A stretch of 6,342 bases of DNA from an uncultured Lysobacteraceae bacterium (GCA_946482585.1 CAMLSI010000324.1:1-6342); one strand, 5' to 3'; shown: positions 1-5,851, numbered from the stretch's first letter. Made by a program: numbers and translations. Notes: generated from the sequence alone by a model not told the origin.

Positions 1-1
1 G

Positions 2-379
2 CGGCCCGACGAAGTGGACGGCGAGGTTTCGCCCGCGCGCGCCCGGGCCCTGTTTTCGGGCGGGATGGTCGTGCCCGGGCTGTTGTGGGCCCGGTTTTGG
101 CCCCACTCATGCGGCGGGGGGGGGGATGGCCCCGCCGCCGCCGCGACCGGTTTCGCCGACGTGCACGCGGCTGCGGTATCGCTGGGCCAGCTCGCCGGCA
201 GCGGCGGCCTGGTCCATGCCGAAGCGGCCTGGGCGCTGGCCGCGGCATTCACGACGAACTCGCTCGTCAAATGCTTTGCCGCGACGACGGGCGGCAAGGC
301 GTATGCGGTGCCGGTGATCGTGGGCGTCGTGGCGATCAATGCGGTACTGGTCGCAGCCGTCGCACTGACTGCCACCTAG
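2..379 (+). CDS. MgtC/SapB-like DUF4010 membrane protein, C-terminal fragment (5' end outside window)
   Basis: The reading frame is open from the left edge to a TAG at 377-379, so the gene enters from outside the window. The last ~75 residues fit the C-terminal region of DUF4010/MgtC-SapB family inner-membrane proteins: GFADVHAAAVSL, then an alanine-rich helix, TTNSLVK, a GGKAYAVPV turn and a final hydrophobic helix (VIVGVVAINAVLVAAVAL). The family pattern is an ADxHAxAxS motif, TNxLVK and a closing transmembrane helix. The function of DUF4010 is not established; the MgtC half is linked to magnesium-limitation physiology in other bacteria. The stretch before GFADVH (bases 2-145) is odd for a membrane segment, with several Trp, Pro and Cys residues and a Gly run encoded by ten G at 116-125. 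It reads like a helix region corrupted by indels or base errors. The GTG at 14 is unlikely to be a true start, because the homologous region lies deep inside the family's length. Confidence 0.68.
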   Translation, partial: RPDEVDGEVSPARARALFSGGMVVPGLLWARFWPHSCGGGGDGPAAAATGFADVHAAAVSLGQLAGSGGLVHAEAAWALAAAFTTNSLVKCFAATTGGKAYAVPVIVGVVAINAVLVAAVALTAT

Positions 380-611
380 GACTCGTGCGAGCGCATCGGC
401 CCATCGATGCCCGAAAGTTCCGCAGACCGAAATTTCGTTCCGAAAAATCCAGTTCCGGCAACCCCACTCCACACCGCCCGTCTCGACGCACCGCAATCCT
501 CAATCGCATACTTGCTTGCATCGTCGAATGCGAGCACCTGACGCGATGATCCCGTCCAGAGTTTCGCAATACGGAATTTCCTGACTACCGCCGAGCAACC
601 GGAGCCGCGGC
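380..611. promoter_or_regulatory. Intergenic region upstream of the acyl-CoA dehydrogenase/IclR pair, with candidate operator dyads
   Basis: This 232-base gap is clearly richer in A and T than the flanking genes. It holds a perfect 10-base palindrome CGAAATTTCG at 428-437, with CCGAAA repeated 13 bases on (427-432 and 440-445), and an odd-centred dyad GGAATTTCC at 573-581, about 30 bases before the start codon. The GGAA/TTCC arms resemble the arms of the E. coli IclR box (TGGAAATNATTTCCA), but the arms are only 4 bases and the match is loose. A weak promoter can be read as TCGACG (483-488), an 18-base gap and CATACT (507-512). GGAG at 601-604 lies 7 bases before the ATG at 612 and is a good ribosome binding site. 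I see no clear terminator for the upstream gene. Confidence 0.35.
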
Positions 612-1844
612 ATGGACTTCAGCTACAGCCCTCGCGTCGAAACGCTGCGCCACGAATTCGGCGACTTTTTCCAGAAATACATCATTCCGAACGAAGCCCG
701 TCACGCCGAGGAGGCTCACGCCCATCGCGCCGCCGGCGATCCATGGCGACCGAGTGCCGTGGTCGAGGAGCTCAAGATCACGGCGCGCGAGCACGGCTGG
801 TGGAACCTGTTCCTGTCGCGCTCCGACCGCGCGCCGCAGGGGCTCACGAATCTCGAATACGCGCCGCTCTGCGAGATCATGGGGCGCGTGCCCTGGTCGG
901 CCGAGGTGTTCAACTGTTCGGCGCCCGACACCGGCAACATGGAAGTGCTCGAACGCTACGGCAGCGAGGAACAGCAGCGGCGCTGGCTCGCACCGCTGCT
1001 CGCCGGCGAGATCCGTTCGGCGTTCCTGATGACGGAACCCGATGTGGCTTCGTCCGACGCGACCAACATCCAATGCTCGATCCGTCGCGACGGCGACAGC
1101 TACGTGATCGACGGGCGCAAGTGGTTTTCATCGGGCGCCGGCGATCCGCGCTGCGCGGTCTACATCGTCATGGGCAAGACCGATCCCGATGCGCCCTCGC
1201 ACCGGCAGCAGTCGATGATCCTCGTGCCGGCCGGCACGCACGGCATCCGCGTGCACCGCCCGTGCACGGTGTTCGGCTACGACGATGCGCCGCACGGCCA
1301 CATGGACATCACGCTCGATGCCGTGCGCGTGCCGGCGGAAAACATCCTCCTCGGGGAAGGCCGCGGCTTCGAGATCGCGCAGGGACGTCTCGGCCCCGGC
1401 CGCATCCACCACTGCATGCGCAGCATAGGCCTGGCCGAAGTCGCGCTCGAACTGCTGTGCCGGCGCGTCACGACGCGTATCGCTTTCGGCCGGCCGCTCG
1501 CCGACCATTCGATCTGGCACGAGCGCATCGCCGAATCGCGCTGCCTCATCGAACAGGCGCGGCTGCTCACGCTCAAGGCCGCCGATGCGATGGACAAGTT
1601 CGGCAACAAGGCCGCGCGCGCGGAAATCGCCATGATCAAGGTCGTCGCGCCGAACATGGCGGTGAAGATCATCGACTGGGCGATCCAGGCGCACGGCGCC
1701 GCCGGCGTCAGCGGCGATTTTCCGCTCGCGGCGGCGTATGCGGGCGCGCGTTCGCTGCGTCTCGCCGACGGTCCCGACGAAGTGCACCGCGCGACCATCG
1801 CGAAACTCGAGCTCGCGCGCTACACGGCACAGGCCGCCGGCTGA
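612..1844 (+). CDS. Acyl-CoA dehydrogenase, ACAD10/ACAD11-like
   Basis: This is a 410-residue flavoprotein predicted to oxidise an acyl-CoA to the 2,3-enoyl-CoA in the cytosol. The length fits a stand-alone acyl-CoA dehydrogenase, and all three domains are present: an N-terminal helical domain (~1-135), a middle beta domain with [14 protein letters not shown] (140-153) and DGRKWFSSG (167-175), and a C-terminal helical domain. The blocks [12 protein letters not shown] (81-92), [18 protein letters not shown] (100-117), [15 protein letters not shown] (187-201), [21 protein letters not shown] (250-270) and [18 protein letters not shown] (384-401) are hallmarks of the ACAD10/11 branch. At the position of the usual catalytic-glutamate loop it carries DGPDEVH, with Asp386, as is typical of this branch. 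Animal ACAD10/11 carry an extra APH-like kinase domain and have been linked to 4-hydroxy-acid catabolism; this protein has no such domain and no kinase gene is next to it in the window. The exact substrate cannot be read from the sequence. ATG 612 is chosen for its GGAG site at 601-604. The stop overlaps the iclR-type gene by one base. Confidence 0.95.
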   Translation: MDFSYSPRVETLRHEFGDFFQKYIIPNEARHAEEAHAHRAAGDPWRPSAVVEELKITAREHGWWNLFLSRSDRAPQGLTNLEYAPLCEIMGRVPWSAEVFNCSAPDTGNMEVLERYGSEEQQRRWLAPLLAGEIRSAFLMTEPDVASSDATNIQCSIRRDGDSYVIDGRKWFSSGAGDPRCAVYIVMGKTDPDAPSHRQQSMILVPAGTHGIRVHRPCTVFGYDDAPHGHMDITLDAVRVPAENILLGEGRGFEIAQGRLGPGRIHHCMRSIGLAEVALELLCRRVTTRIAFGRPLADHSIWHERIAESRCLIEQARLLTLKAADAMDKFGNKAARAEIAMIKVVAPNMAVKIIDWAIQAHGAAGVSGDFPLAAAYAGARSLRLADGPDEVHRATIAKLELARYTAQAAG

Positions 1845-2662
1845 TGGGCAATCCGCGACGCGATGCCGACCTGTTCAGCCGCGGCATAACGCCCGACCAT
1901 CCGCAATTCGTCAGCGCGGTCGCGCGCGCGTTCTCGGTGCTGCGCTGCTTCGAGCACGGCGTGCACTACCTCGGCAACCGGGAGATCGCGAAACGCACGG
2001 GGCTGCCCAAGCCCACCGTGTCGCGCTTCACGTTCACCCTGTCGGCGCTCGGCTATCTGAACTATTCGCCGGAGCGCGAGAAGTACTGCCTCGGTACGGC
2101 CGTGCTGGGTCTGAGTCATGCGTTCCTGCGCAACAACGACGTGCTCGCGCTCGCGCGCCCGCTCATGCAGTCGCTCGCCGAACAGGTCCAGGCCGCAGTC
2201 ATGGTCGCTGCCGCCGACGGCCTGCGCATGGTGCTGCTCGACATCTGCCAGGGCGATGCGACCTTTCATCTCAAGCTCGCCGTCGGCGCGCGCGTGCCGC
2301 ACGGCACCACCGCGCTCGGCCGCGCCGATCTCGCGGCGCGGCCGCAGGCCGTGTTCGACGCGCGTCTGGCGGAACTCGAACGCGATTGCGACCCGGCGCA
2401 GTGGCCGCGCATCCGCGCCGGCATCGTGCAGGCGCGCGAGGACTACACGAACTATGGTTTCTGTTTCTCGCTCGGCGACTGGAATCCCGACGTGTTCGCG
2501 ATCGGCGTGCCGCTGATCTCCGCGGACCGCAGCCGCGTGCTGGCGTTCAACTGCAGCGGCCGGCTCGCGACGATGACGCGCGAGCGCCTGCTGCACGAAG
2601 TCGGTCCGCGTCTCGTCGCGCTGCGCAACAGCGTGTTCGAGCGCTGCGAAGGACGCTTCTGA
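1844..2662 (+). CDS. IclR-family transcriptional regulator
   Basis: This is a 272-residue DNA-binding regulator of usual family length. The N-terminal winged helix-turn-helix covers ~23-85: AVARAFSVLRCF opens it, NREIAKRTGLPKPTVSR (45-61) is the helix-turn-helix with the recognition helix at about 55-66, and GYLNYSPEREKYCLG (70-84) is the wing. The C-terminal effector domain (~100-265) shows HGTTALGRADLA (153-164), a variant of the family's TALGRALLA motif, and YGFCFSLGDWNPDVFAIGVPLI (204-225), equivalent to the usual GxxxxxGExxPxVxAIAVPI stretch. The ATG at 1844-1846 shares one base with the dehydrogenase stop (TGATG) and has only a weak ribosome site, so translation is probably coupled. IclR proteins commonly control an adjacent catabolic gene in response to a small acid or an acyl metabolite. 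I infer that this one controls its own operon, since it is co-transcribed rather than divergent. The open frame continues upstream to 743, but that part is only a shadow of the dehydrogenase. Confidence 0.94.
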   Translation: MGNPRRDADLFSRGITPDHPQFVSAVARAFSVLRCFEHGVHYLGNREIAKRTGLPKPTVSRFTFTLSALGYLNYSPEREKYCLGTAVLGLSHAFLRNNDVLALARPLMQSLAEQVQAAVMVAAADGLRMVLLDICQGDATFHLKLAVGARVPHGTTALGRADLAARPQAVFDARLAELERDCDPAQWPRIRAGIVQAREDYTNYGFCFSLGDWNPDVFAIGVPLISADRSRVLAFNCSGRLATMTRERLLHEVGPRLVALRNSVFERCEGRF

Positions 2663-2667
2663 AAAAA

Positions 2668-2713
2668 CGGCGGGACGCGGCGCAGCGGGCGCTGACTGCC
2701 TCCGGTCCCGCCG
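2668..2713 (-). terminator. Rho-independent terminator for the secreted repeat protein gene
   Basis: CGGCGGGAC (2668-2676) and GTCCCGCCG (2705-2713) form a perfect 9-base stem with a 28-base intervening loop. The loop itself contains CAGC/GCTG complementarity that could form an inner stem. Read on the minus strand, the stem is followed directly by six T (the A-run at 2662-2667). It begins 12 bases after the minus-strand stop at 2726-2728. The U-tract lies on only one side, so it should act mainly on the minus-strand gene. On the plus strand it may also end iclR transcription less efficiently. The long loop is unusual for a canonical terminator. Confidence 0.7.
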
Positions 2714-2725
2714 GGCGCAATCGGT

Positions 2726-4195
2726 TCAGGGCCGCACGAACGTCTGTATTCCGTCGCAGAAAATACCGTCGGCCCACTGCAGCGCGCACGGGAAATACGT
2801 CGTGATCGCGTCGGTCGCGCAGAAACTCTGCGCCGAGTTCGCCGCGCACGACTGCAGCAGCGCGGCATTCGGTGCGGCTGCGAGATCGACCGCCGCGATC
2901 ACCGGCAGCGGTCCCGGCGAGGCCGCGAGCGCTCCGCCGTAGAGACGCAGACTCAGGCTGCCGTTGTTGTACGGCGCGGAGCCGAGTCCGCTGCTCTGGC
3001 AGACGACGATCTGCCCGCTCGCGAGCGAGCCCTGCGCCGCACACGTCGCGGCCGGCGACGACGAGAGCAGCCCGCGGTATTCGACGTGCGGCGGCAATTG
3101 CAGGTAGAGGTTCGTGTTGCCTGCCGCGGCTTCGCCGATGTTGCGGTATTCGAATACGACCGGACCGAACTCCTGACCGAGCGTGACGACGTTCGGCGAA
3201 TGCCACAGGTCCGCGGCGACCAGGGTCGCGACGCGTGGCGTGCGCGTATGGAACTGCAGCCGGCCGCAGCCGAGCTGGGACGGATTGGCCACGCAGTCCG
3301 TCGGCGCGAGCTGCACGTTGTTGCCGATCGCCGCATGCACGTACAACGGGCCGGGCACGGCCACGGTCGGCGCGACCTGCACGTTGAGCGAGAGGAAGCC
3401 GTTTTGCGTGTCGTACATGTATTCCGTCGCGCAGCGCACGTGCCCGGGCGAGGGCTGCACGGTGCAGGCCCACGCCGGAATCCCCGTCCCGGACCCGGTC
3501 CAGCTCACGCCGGGCGGCAGCCAGACGTCAATCGCGACCGGCGAGTTGACCTGGCCGAAGCCGATGTTGCGCACTTCCATCATGAACGCGTTGGGCTGGC
3601 CTATCTCATACGGCGGCCCGGTCCACACCGCGACAGTGCCTGGCGTGACCCAGCCGCTGTTCATTCCCCAGCCGGTGAACTGCACGTGCGAGGTCACATA
3701 CGCGGTCGCCGTGCTGACGCAACCGGTCGTGGTCGGCGATGCCTGGCACACCGGATTCGGCGGCAGCGGCACCTGCGCGCTGGCGAGCGTGCCGGTGACG
3801 TTCACCGGCCCCGGCGGGATGCCATAGTCGACGAGCGCGTTGATGCCGAGCGACATGGAGCCCGGATTCCAGTAGGTCAGCGTGCCCGAGTAGATACAGG
3901 TCAGGTCGCGCAGATCGGGCTGCGCCGAACACGTCCAGCTGGCGCCCTGGAACCCGACATAGCGGACGCCCGGCGGCAGCATCGTGCGGAACGTGAACGG
4001 CCCGACATGATCGATGCCGTCGGCGCGGTCTTCCTTCTCGAAGGTGACGCCCGTCCAGTAGCTGGTGCCGGTATAGATCGTCGGCACCGGCCACATCGTC
4101 AGGCGCAGTCCGGCGGCGGACGCGACACTGCCGTAGACGAGCAGCATGAACAGGACCGCATGACCCAGCAAACCGCGTGAGATCGGACGACGCAT
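2726..4195 (-). CDS. Secreted protein of three tandem DUF11-like repeats with paired cysteines
   Basis: This 489-residue exported protein has no assigned function. The signal peptide is clear: basic MRRPISR, a hydrophobic core to about 22, and a cleavage site after A25-S26-A27. Three repeats of ~140-150 residues follow. Each contains a strand of the VRNIG/YRNIG type (209-212, 350-353; diverged in repeat 1), an LPPGV/LPPHV block (73, 226, 367), a PGPL/PGPV block near 127-130, 281-284 and 427-430, and a terminal PNPVCQASPTTTGC-like segment. Cysteines sit at 89/100/150/159, 244/255/301/310 and 385/399/450/459, plus 470/480 in the tail: fourteen, an even number suited to disulfides in the periplasm or outside the cell. 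This pattern suits DUF11/CARDB-like immunoglobulin-fold modules of surface or secreted proteins. The tail ends GIFCDGIQTFVRP, recalling the IFxDGFE tails I associate with Xanthomonadales exoproteins. The start at 4195 is chosen because GGAGGGG (4204-4210, minus) lies 8 bases upstream and the signal peptide begins there. The gene looks less GC-rich than its neighbours. Confidence 0.85.
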   Translation of the reverse strand: MRRPISRGLLGHAVLFMLLVYGSVASAAGLRLTMWPVPTIYTGTSYWTGVTFEKEDRADGIDHVGPFTFRTMLPPGVRYVGFQGASWTCSAQPDLRDLTCIYSGTLTYWNPGSMSLGINALVDYGIPPGPVNVTGTLASAQVPLPPNPVCQASPTTTGCVSTATAYVTSHVQFTGWGMNSGWVTPGTVAVWTGPPYEIGQPNAFMMEVRNIGFGQVNSPVAIDVWLPPGVSWTGSGTGIPAWACTVQPSPGHVRCATEYMYDTQNGFLSLNVQVAPTVAVPGPLYVHAAIGNNVQLAPTDCVANPSQLGCGRLQFHTRTPRVATLVAADLWHSPNVVTLGQEFGPVVFEYRNIGEAAAGNTNLYLQLPPHVEYRGLLSSSPAATCAAQGSLASGQIVVCQSSGLGSAPYNNGSLSLRLYGGALAASPGPLPVIAAVDLAAAPNAALLQSCAANSAQSFCATDAITTYFPCALQWADGIFCDGIQTFVRP

Positions 4196-4542
4196 GGATG
4201 ATTCCCCTCCGGTAACGGACGGATGATCGGCAGACGCTGCGGTGCGCGCAGCCCCGCGAATGGGGGGTACGGAAAGCGCCGCCCCGCGAGCGCGGACGGC
4301 GCGCGGCAGGTCCGGTCGGGCCGTTGCGGAATGCAGGCTGAGTTCGTCGCCGTCGCGCAGACCGCCCGAGGACGGTCCGGCAAGACGTCGGAATCGCGGA
4401 TTCCTTTCCCGCCCGCAGCCGCGGGCCCCGATGCGCCCGCTGGACATGGTGCGGGGCCTCGCGCGGCCGATGGCACGGATGGCACGCTGCATGCTCGCTC
4501 CCATTTGCCGCCGGCGCCGGCCGGCGTGATGGAGAACGCGCC
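4196..4542. other. Divergent intergenic region between the secreted repeat protein and the copper-storage gene
   Basis: This 347-base stretch has no gene I can support. Open frames that cross it are Arg/Pro-rich, without family features or ribosome sites. It must hold the 5' ends of two divergent genes. At the left end it carries the minus-strand ribosome site (4204-4210), and at the right end GGAG at 4531-4534, 8 bases before ATG 4543. A dyad sits at 4390-4404 (listed separately). A perfect 12-base palindrome GCCGGCGCCGGC (4510-4521) lies just before the copper-gene ribosome site, but it is pure G/C and may be chance. I found no convincing -35/-10 pair, and no CueR-type ACCTTCC/GGAAGGT operator with a 19-base spacer. 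Confidence 0.6.
4390..4404. promoter_or_regulatory. Perfect inverted repeat, candidate operator
   Basis: GGAATC (4390-4395), spacer GCG, GATTCC (4399-4404) make a perfect 6-3-6 dyad. It lies mid-way in the divergent intergenic region, about 195 bases before the secreted protein gene and 139 before the copper-storage gene, and is one of the few A/T-containing palindromes in a GC-rich stretch. Its size and symmetry suit a dimeric regulator. TTTCCC follows, so a weak terminator-like role cannot be excluded. No known regulator is implied. Confidence 0.3.
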
Positions 4543-4941
4543 ATGCCTCATACGCAACCGGCTCATGATCTCAGCGACTGCATCAAGTCCTGCCTCGTCT
4601 GCTGGCGAACCTGTCGGCAAACGGCGTTGACGCACTGCCTGCCGCTCGGCGGCGCCCATGTCGAGCCCGAGCATTTCCGTCTGATGCTCGACTGTGCGGC
4701 AGCCTGCGAGGCCGCCGCGACGCTGATGGCCAACGGCTCGCGCTATCACTCGGCCTACTGCGCCCTCTGCGCCGAGATCTGCCGCGCCTGTGCCGCGAGC
4801 TGCGAGGCCCTCGGCGACATGGATGCGTGCGTTCACGTCTGCCTGGAGTGCGCCGCCCGCTGCGATGCGATGGCGCTGCACGACATGCCGCCGGCCAAGC
4901 CCCGCGGCGGTCGCCACGAGCGCGCGCAGCGACCGTCGTGA
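4543..4941 (+). CDS. csp3: Csp3-like cytosolic copper-storage protein (four-helix bundle, DUF326-type)
   Basis: This 132-residue protein has 16 cysteines, at 13, 17, 20, 24, 32, 51, 55, 73, 76, 80, 83, 87, 96, 100, 103 and 107. They fall in helical C-x3-C-x2-C-x3-C ladders: helix 1 (about 9-33), helix 2 (41-63, two Cys), helix 3 (66-90, five Cys) and helix 4 (92-112, four Cys). Side chains at these spacings line one face of a helix and point into the bundle core, as in the Csp family, where many Cu(I) ions are held by Cys thiolates. The family is known from Methylosinus trichosporium: Csp1 is exported with 13 Cys, Csp3 is cytosolic with 18. There is no signal peptide here, so a cytosolic Csp3-like role in storing or buffering Cu(I) is inferred. 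The tail (115-132) is basic and Pro-rich and probably disordered. GGAG at 4531-4534 supports the start. No copper ATPase, chaperone or CueR gene is visible nearby. Confidence 0.9.
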   Translation: MPHTQPAHDLSDCIKSCLVCWRTCRQTALTHCLPLGGAHVEPEHFRLMLDCAAACEAAATLMANGSRYHSAYCALCAEICRACAASCEALGDMDACVHVCLECAARCDAMALHDMPPAKPRGGRHERAQRPS

Positions 4942-4944
4942 CGC

Positions 4945-4971
4945 CGCGCCGGTGCCGCTGACACCGGCGCG
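4945..4971 (+). terminator. Strong hairpin after the copper-storage gene, without U-tract
   Basis: CGCGCCGGTG (4945-4954) pairs perfectly with CACCGGCGCG (4962-4971) around a 7-base loop, starting 3 bases after the stop codon at 4939-4941. The following bases are GC-rich with no T-run, so it is not a canonical intrinsic terminator. It may stabilise the 3' end of the mRNA or assist termination, as is common in GC-rich genomes. Confidence 0.5.
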
Positions 4972-4997
4972 CCGGACCGCGACCGCGCGCACGCCGT

Positions 4998-5008
4998 TCG
5001 CATACGAT
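4998..5008 (+). promoter_or_regulatory. Candidate -10 region for the PilP-like-domain protein gene
   Basis: TCGCATACGAT (4998-5008) contains TACGAT (5003-5008), a 4/6 match to TATAAT, in a very GC-rich surround. It matches 10 of 11 bases with 5841-5851, upstream of the next gene. No good -35 hexamer is seen. If used, transcription would begin at about 5014-5016, downstream of the GTG at 5011, which favours the TTG at 5059 as the translation start. Confidence 0.35.
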
Positions 5009-5058
5009 AGGTGCGACCGGCGGCACGTCCGTGCCGTCACGACGCGTCGGGGGAACCG

Positions 5059-5805
5059 TTGCATTTCGACTCGGCAGTATCGACTGTCCGCGCGCGCTGT
5101 CGCGCTGCGCGTGTCGTCCTGGCCGCGCGCGCCATCGCCGCCGCGGCCGTGTGCGCCGCCGCGCCCGCAGCCATCGCGCAGCACTGCAGTTTCAACGCAG
5201 CCGTACCGGCCAACTGGCAGAGCGTCGACATGGCCGTGGCCTCGCTGCGGCTGCCGCGCGATGCCTATGCCAAGGAAAGCGGCTCGCACGATACGGACGG
5301 CGTCCGCTATGTCGCCGACGGTCTCGACGTGCTCGTCGACTACGGCCCGGCCGGAAGTCCGCCGGAACCGGAAAGCGGCATGGTCAGCCGGATGCTCGGC
5401 GGCGCGCCGGCGTTCATCGTCACCGAAACGCGCGCCGACGGTGCCGGTCGCATCGCGATCACCTGGGCCGAACTCGGCCATGCGCGGCTCGAGGCCACCA
5501 TCACCATCGCCTACGGCGACGCATCGCGGCGCCTCGACGCCTGCCGCATCGCCTCCGGCCTGCGTCTGCTCGGCAGCAGCGGCGCACTGACCCTGCTGCG
5601 TACCGGACGTGCCGCCGGCCAGCGCTATGCAGTGCTGCGCGACGCCGACGGTCGCCAACGGCGCATCGTCGAAGGCGACTACGTCGCATTGAACTGGGCC
5701 AAGGTCACGCGCATCGACGAACGCGCGGTGCAGATCACCGAGCGCGTGCCCGACGGCGACGGCCGCTGGGGCGAACGCGAAACCCTGCTGCGCGCGACGC
5801 GCTGA
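5059..5805 (+). CDS. Exported two-domain protein with C-terminal PilP-like domain
   Basis: From the TTG at 5059 this is a 248-residue protein. A Sec-type signal peptide is visible: a basic n-region to about 18, an alanine-rich core (VVLAARAIAAAAVCAAAPAA) and likely cleavage after AIA (38-40), leaving QHCSF. There is no lipobox. The mature part has two regions. Residues ~43-172 read as a small alpha/beta periplasmic domain (VPANWQSVDM, SLRLPRDA, a DG..VLVDYG strand, ITWAELG, then a closing DACRIASGLRL), with C43 and C162 able to pair; I do not recognise a named family. Residues ~175-245 (YAVLRDADGRQRRIVEGDYV, NWAKVTRID, ITERVPDGDGRWGERETLL) closely resemble the C-terminal beta domain of PilP, the type IV pilus alignment protein, which has GxYLGxNxGxIxxI and EIVPDGxGGWxER motifs. 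No pil genes flank it, so a pilus role is not implied. A GTG at 5011 would add 16 residues; TTG is preferred for the GGGGGA at 5049-5054 and the compact signal peptide. Confidence 0.75.
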   Translation: MHFDSAVSTVRARCRAARVVLAARAIAAAAVCAAAPAAIAQHCSFNAAVPANWQSVDMAVASLRLPRDAYAKESGSHDTDGVRYVADGLDVLVDYGPAGSPPEPESGMVSRMLGGAPAFIVTETRADGAGRIAITWAELGHARLEATITIAYGDASRRLDACRIASGLRLLGSSGALTLLRTGRAAGQRYAVLRDADGRQRRIVEGDYVALNWAKVTRIDERAVQITERVPDGDGRWGERETLLRATR

Positions 5806-5840
5806 CGGGTCGGTTTCCCGCTGGCCACGACACGATCGCC

Positions 5841-5851
5841 TCGCATAAGAT
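5841..5851 (+). promoter_or_regulatory. Candidate -10 region for the ankyrin-type gene
   Basis: TCGCATAAGAT (5841-5851) includes TAAGAT (5846-5851), a 4/6 match to TATAAT. It is nearly identical to the element at 4998-5008. It is followed at once by a 12-base palindrome CGCGCCGGCGCG (5853-5864), which would lie at the start of a ~120-base leader. No clear -35 hexamer is seen. Confidence 0.35.

Noticed and set aside
501..520. Possible sigma-54 -24/-12 promoter (TCGCATACTTGCTTGC)
   Set aside because: It lacks the essential GG of the -24 element and the GC of the -12 element at correct spacing.
743..1843. Upstream extension of the IclR reading frame to 743
   Set aside because: It lies wholly inside the dehydrogenase in another frame and encodes Arg/Ala-rich sequence; the IclR homology begins after the ATG at 1844.
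585..2596. Several minus-strand frames antisense to the dehydrogenase and IclR genes
   Set aside because: They are Arg/Ala-rich without motifs or ribosome sites, opposite strongly conserved genes.
3086..4180. A 364-codon plus-strand frame opposite the secreted repeat protein
   Set aside because: It is Arg/His-rich shadow sequence, and the minus strand has the signal peptide, repeats and terminator.
4196..4504. N-terminal extension of the minus-strand secreted protein by 103 residues
   Set aside because: The ATG at 4195 has a strong GGAGGGG site and begins a standard signal peptide, which an extension would bury.
4510..4521. 12-base palindrome GCCGGCGCCGGC before the copper-storage gene
   Set aside because: It is composed only of G and C in very GC-rich DNA, so chance is likely; noted only within the intergenic description.
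4223..4630. A 135-codon plus-strand frame running into the copper-storage gene
   Set aside because: It overlaps the csp start in another frame, has no ribosome site and no recognisable domain.
5011..5058. GTG start 16 codons upstream for the PilP-like-domain protein
   Set aside because: It has no ribosome site, would lengthen the signal peptide n-region, and lies at or before the likely transcription start; still possible.
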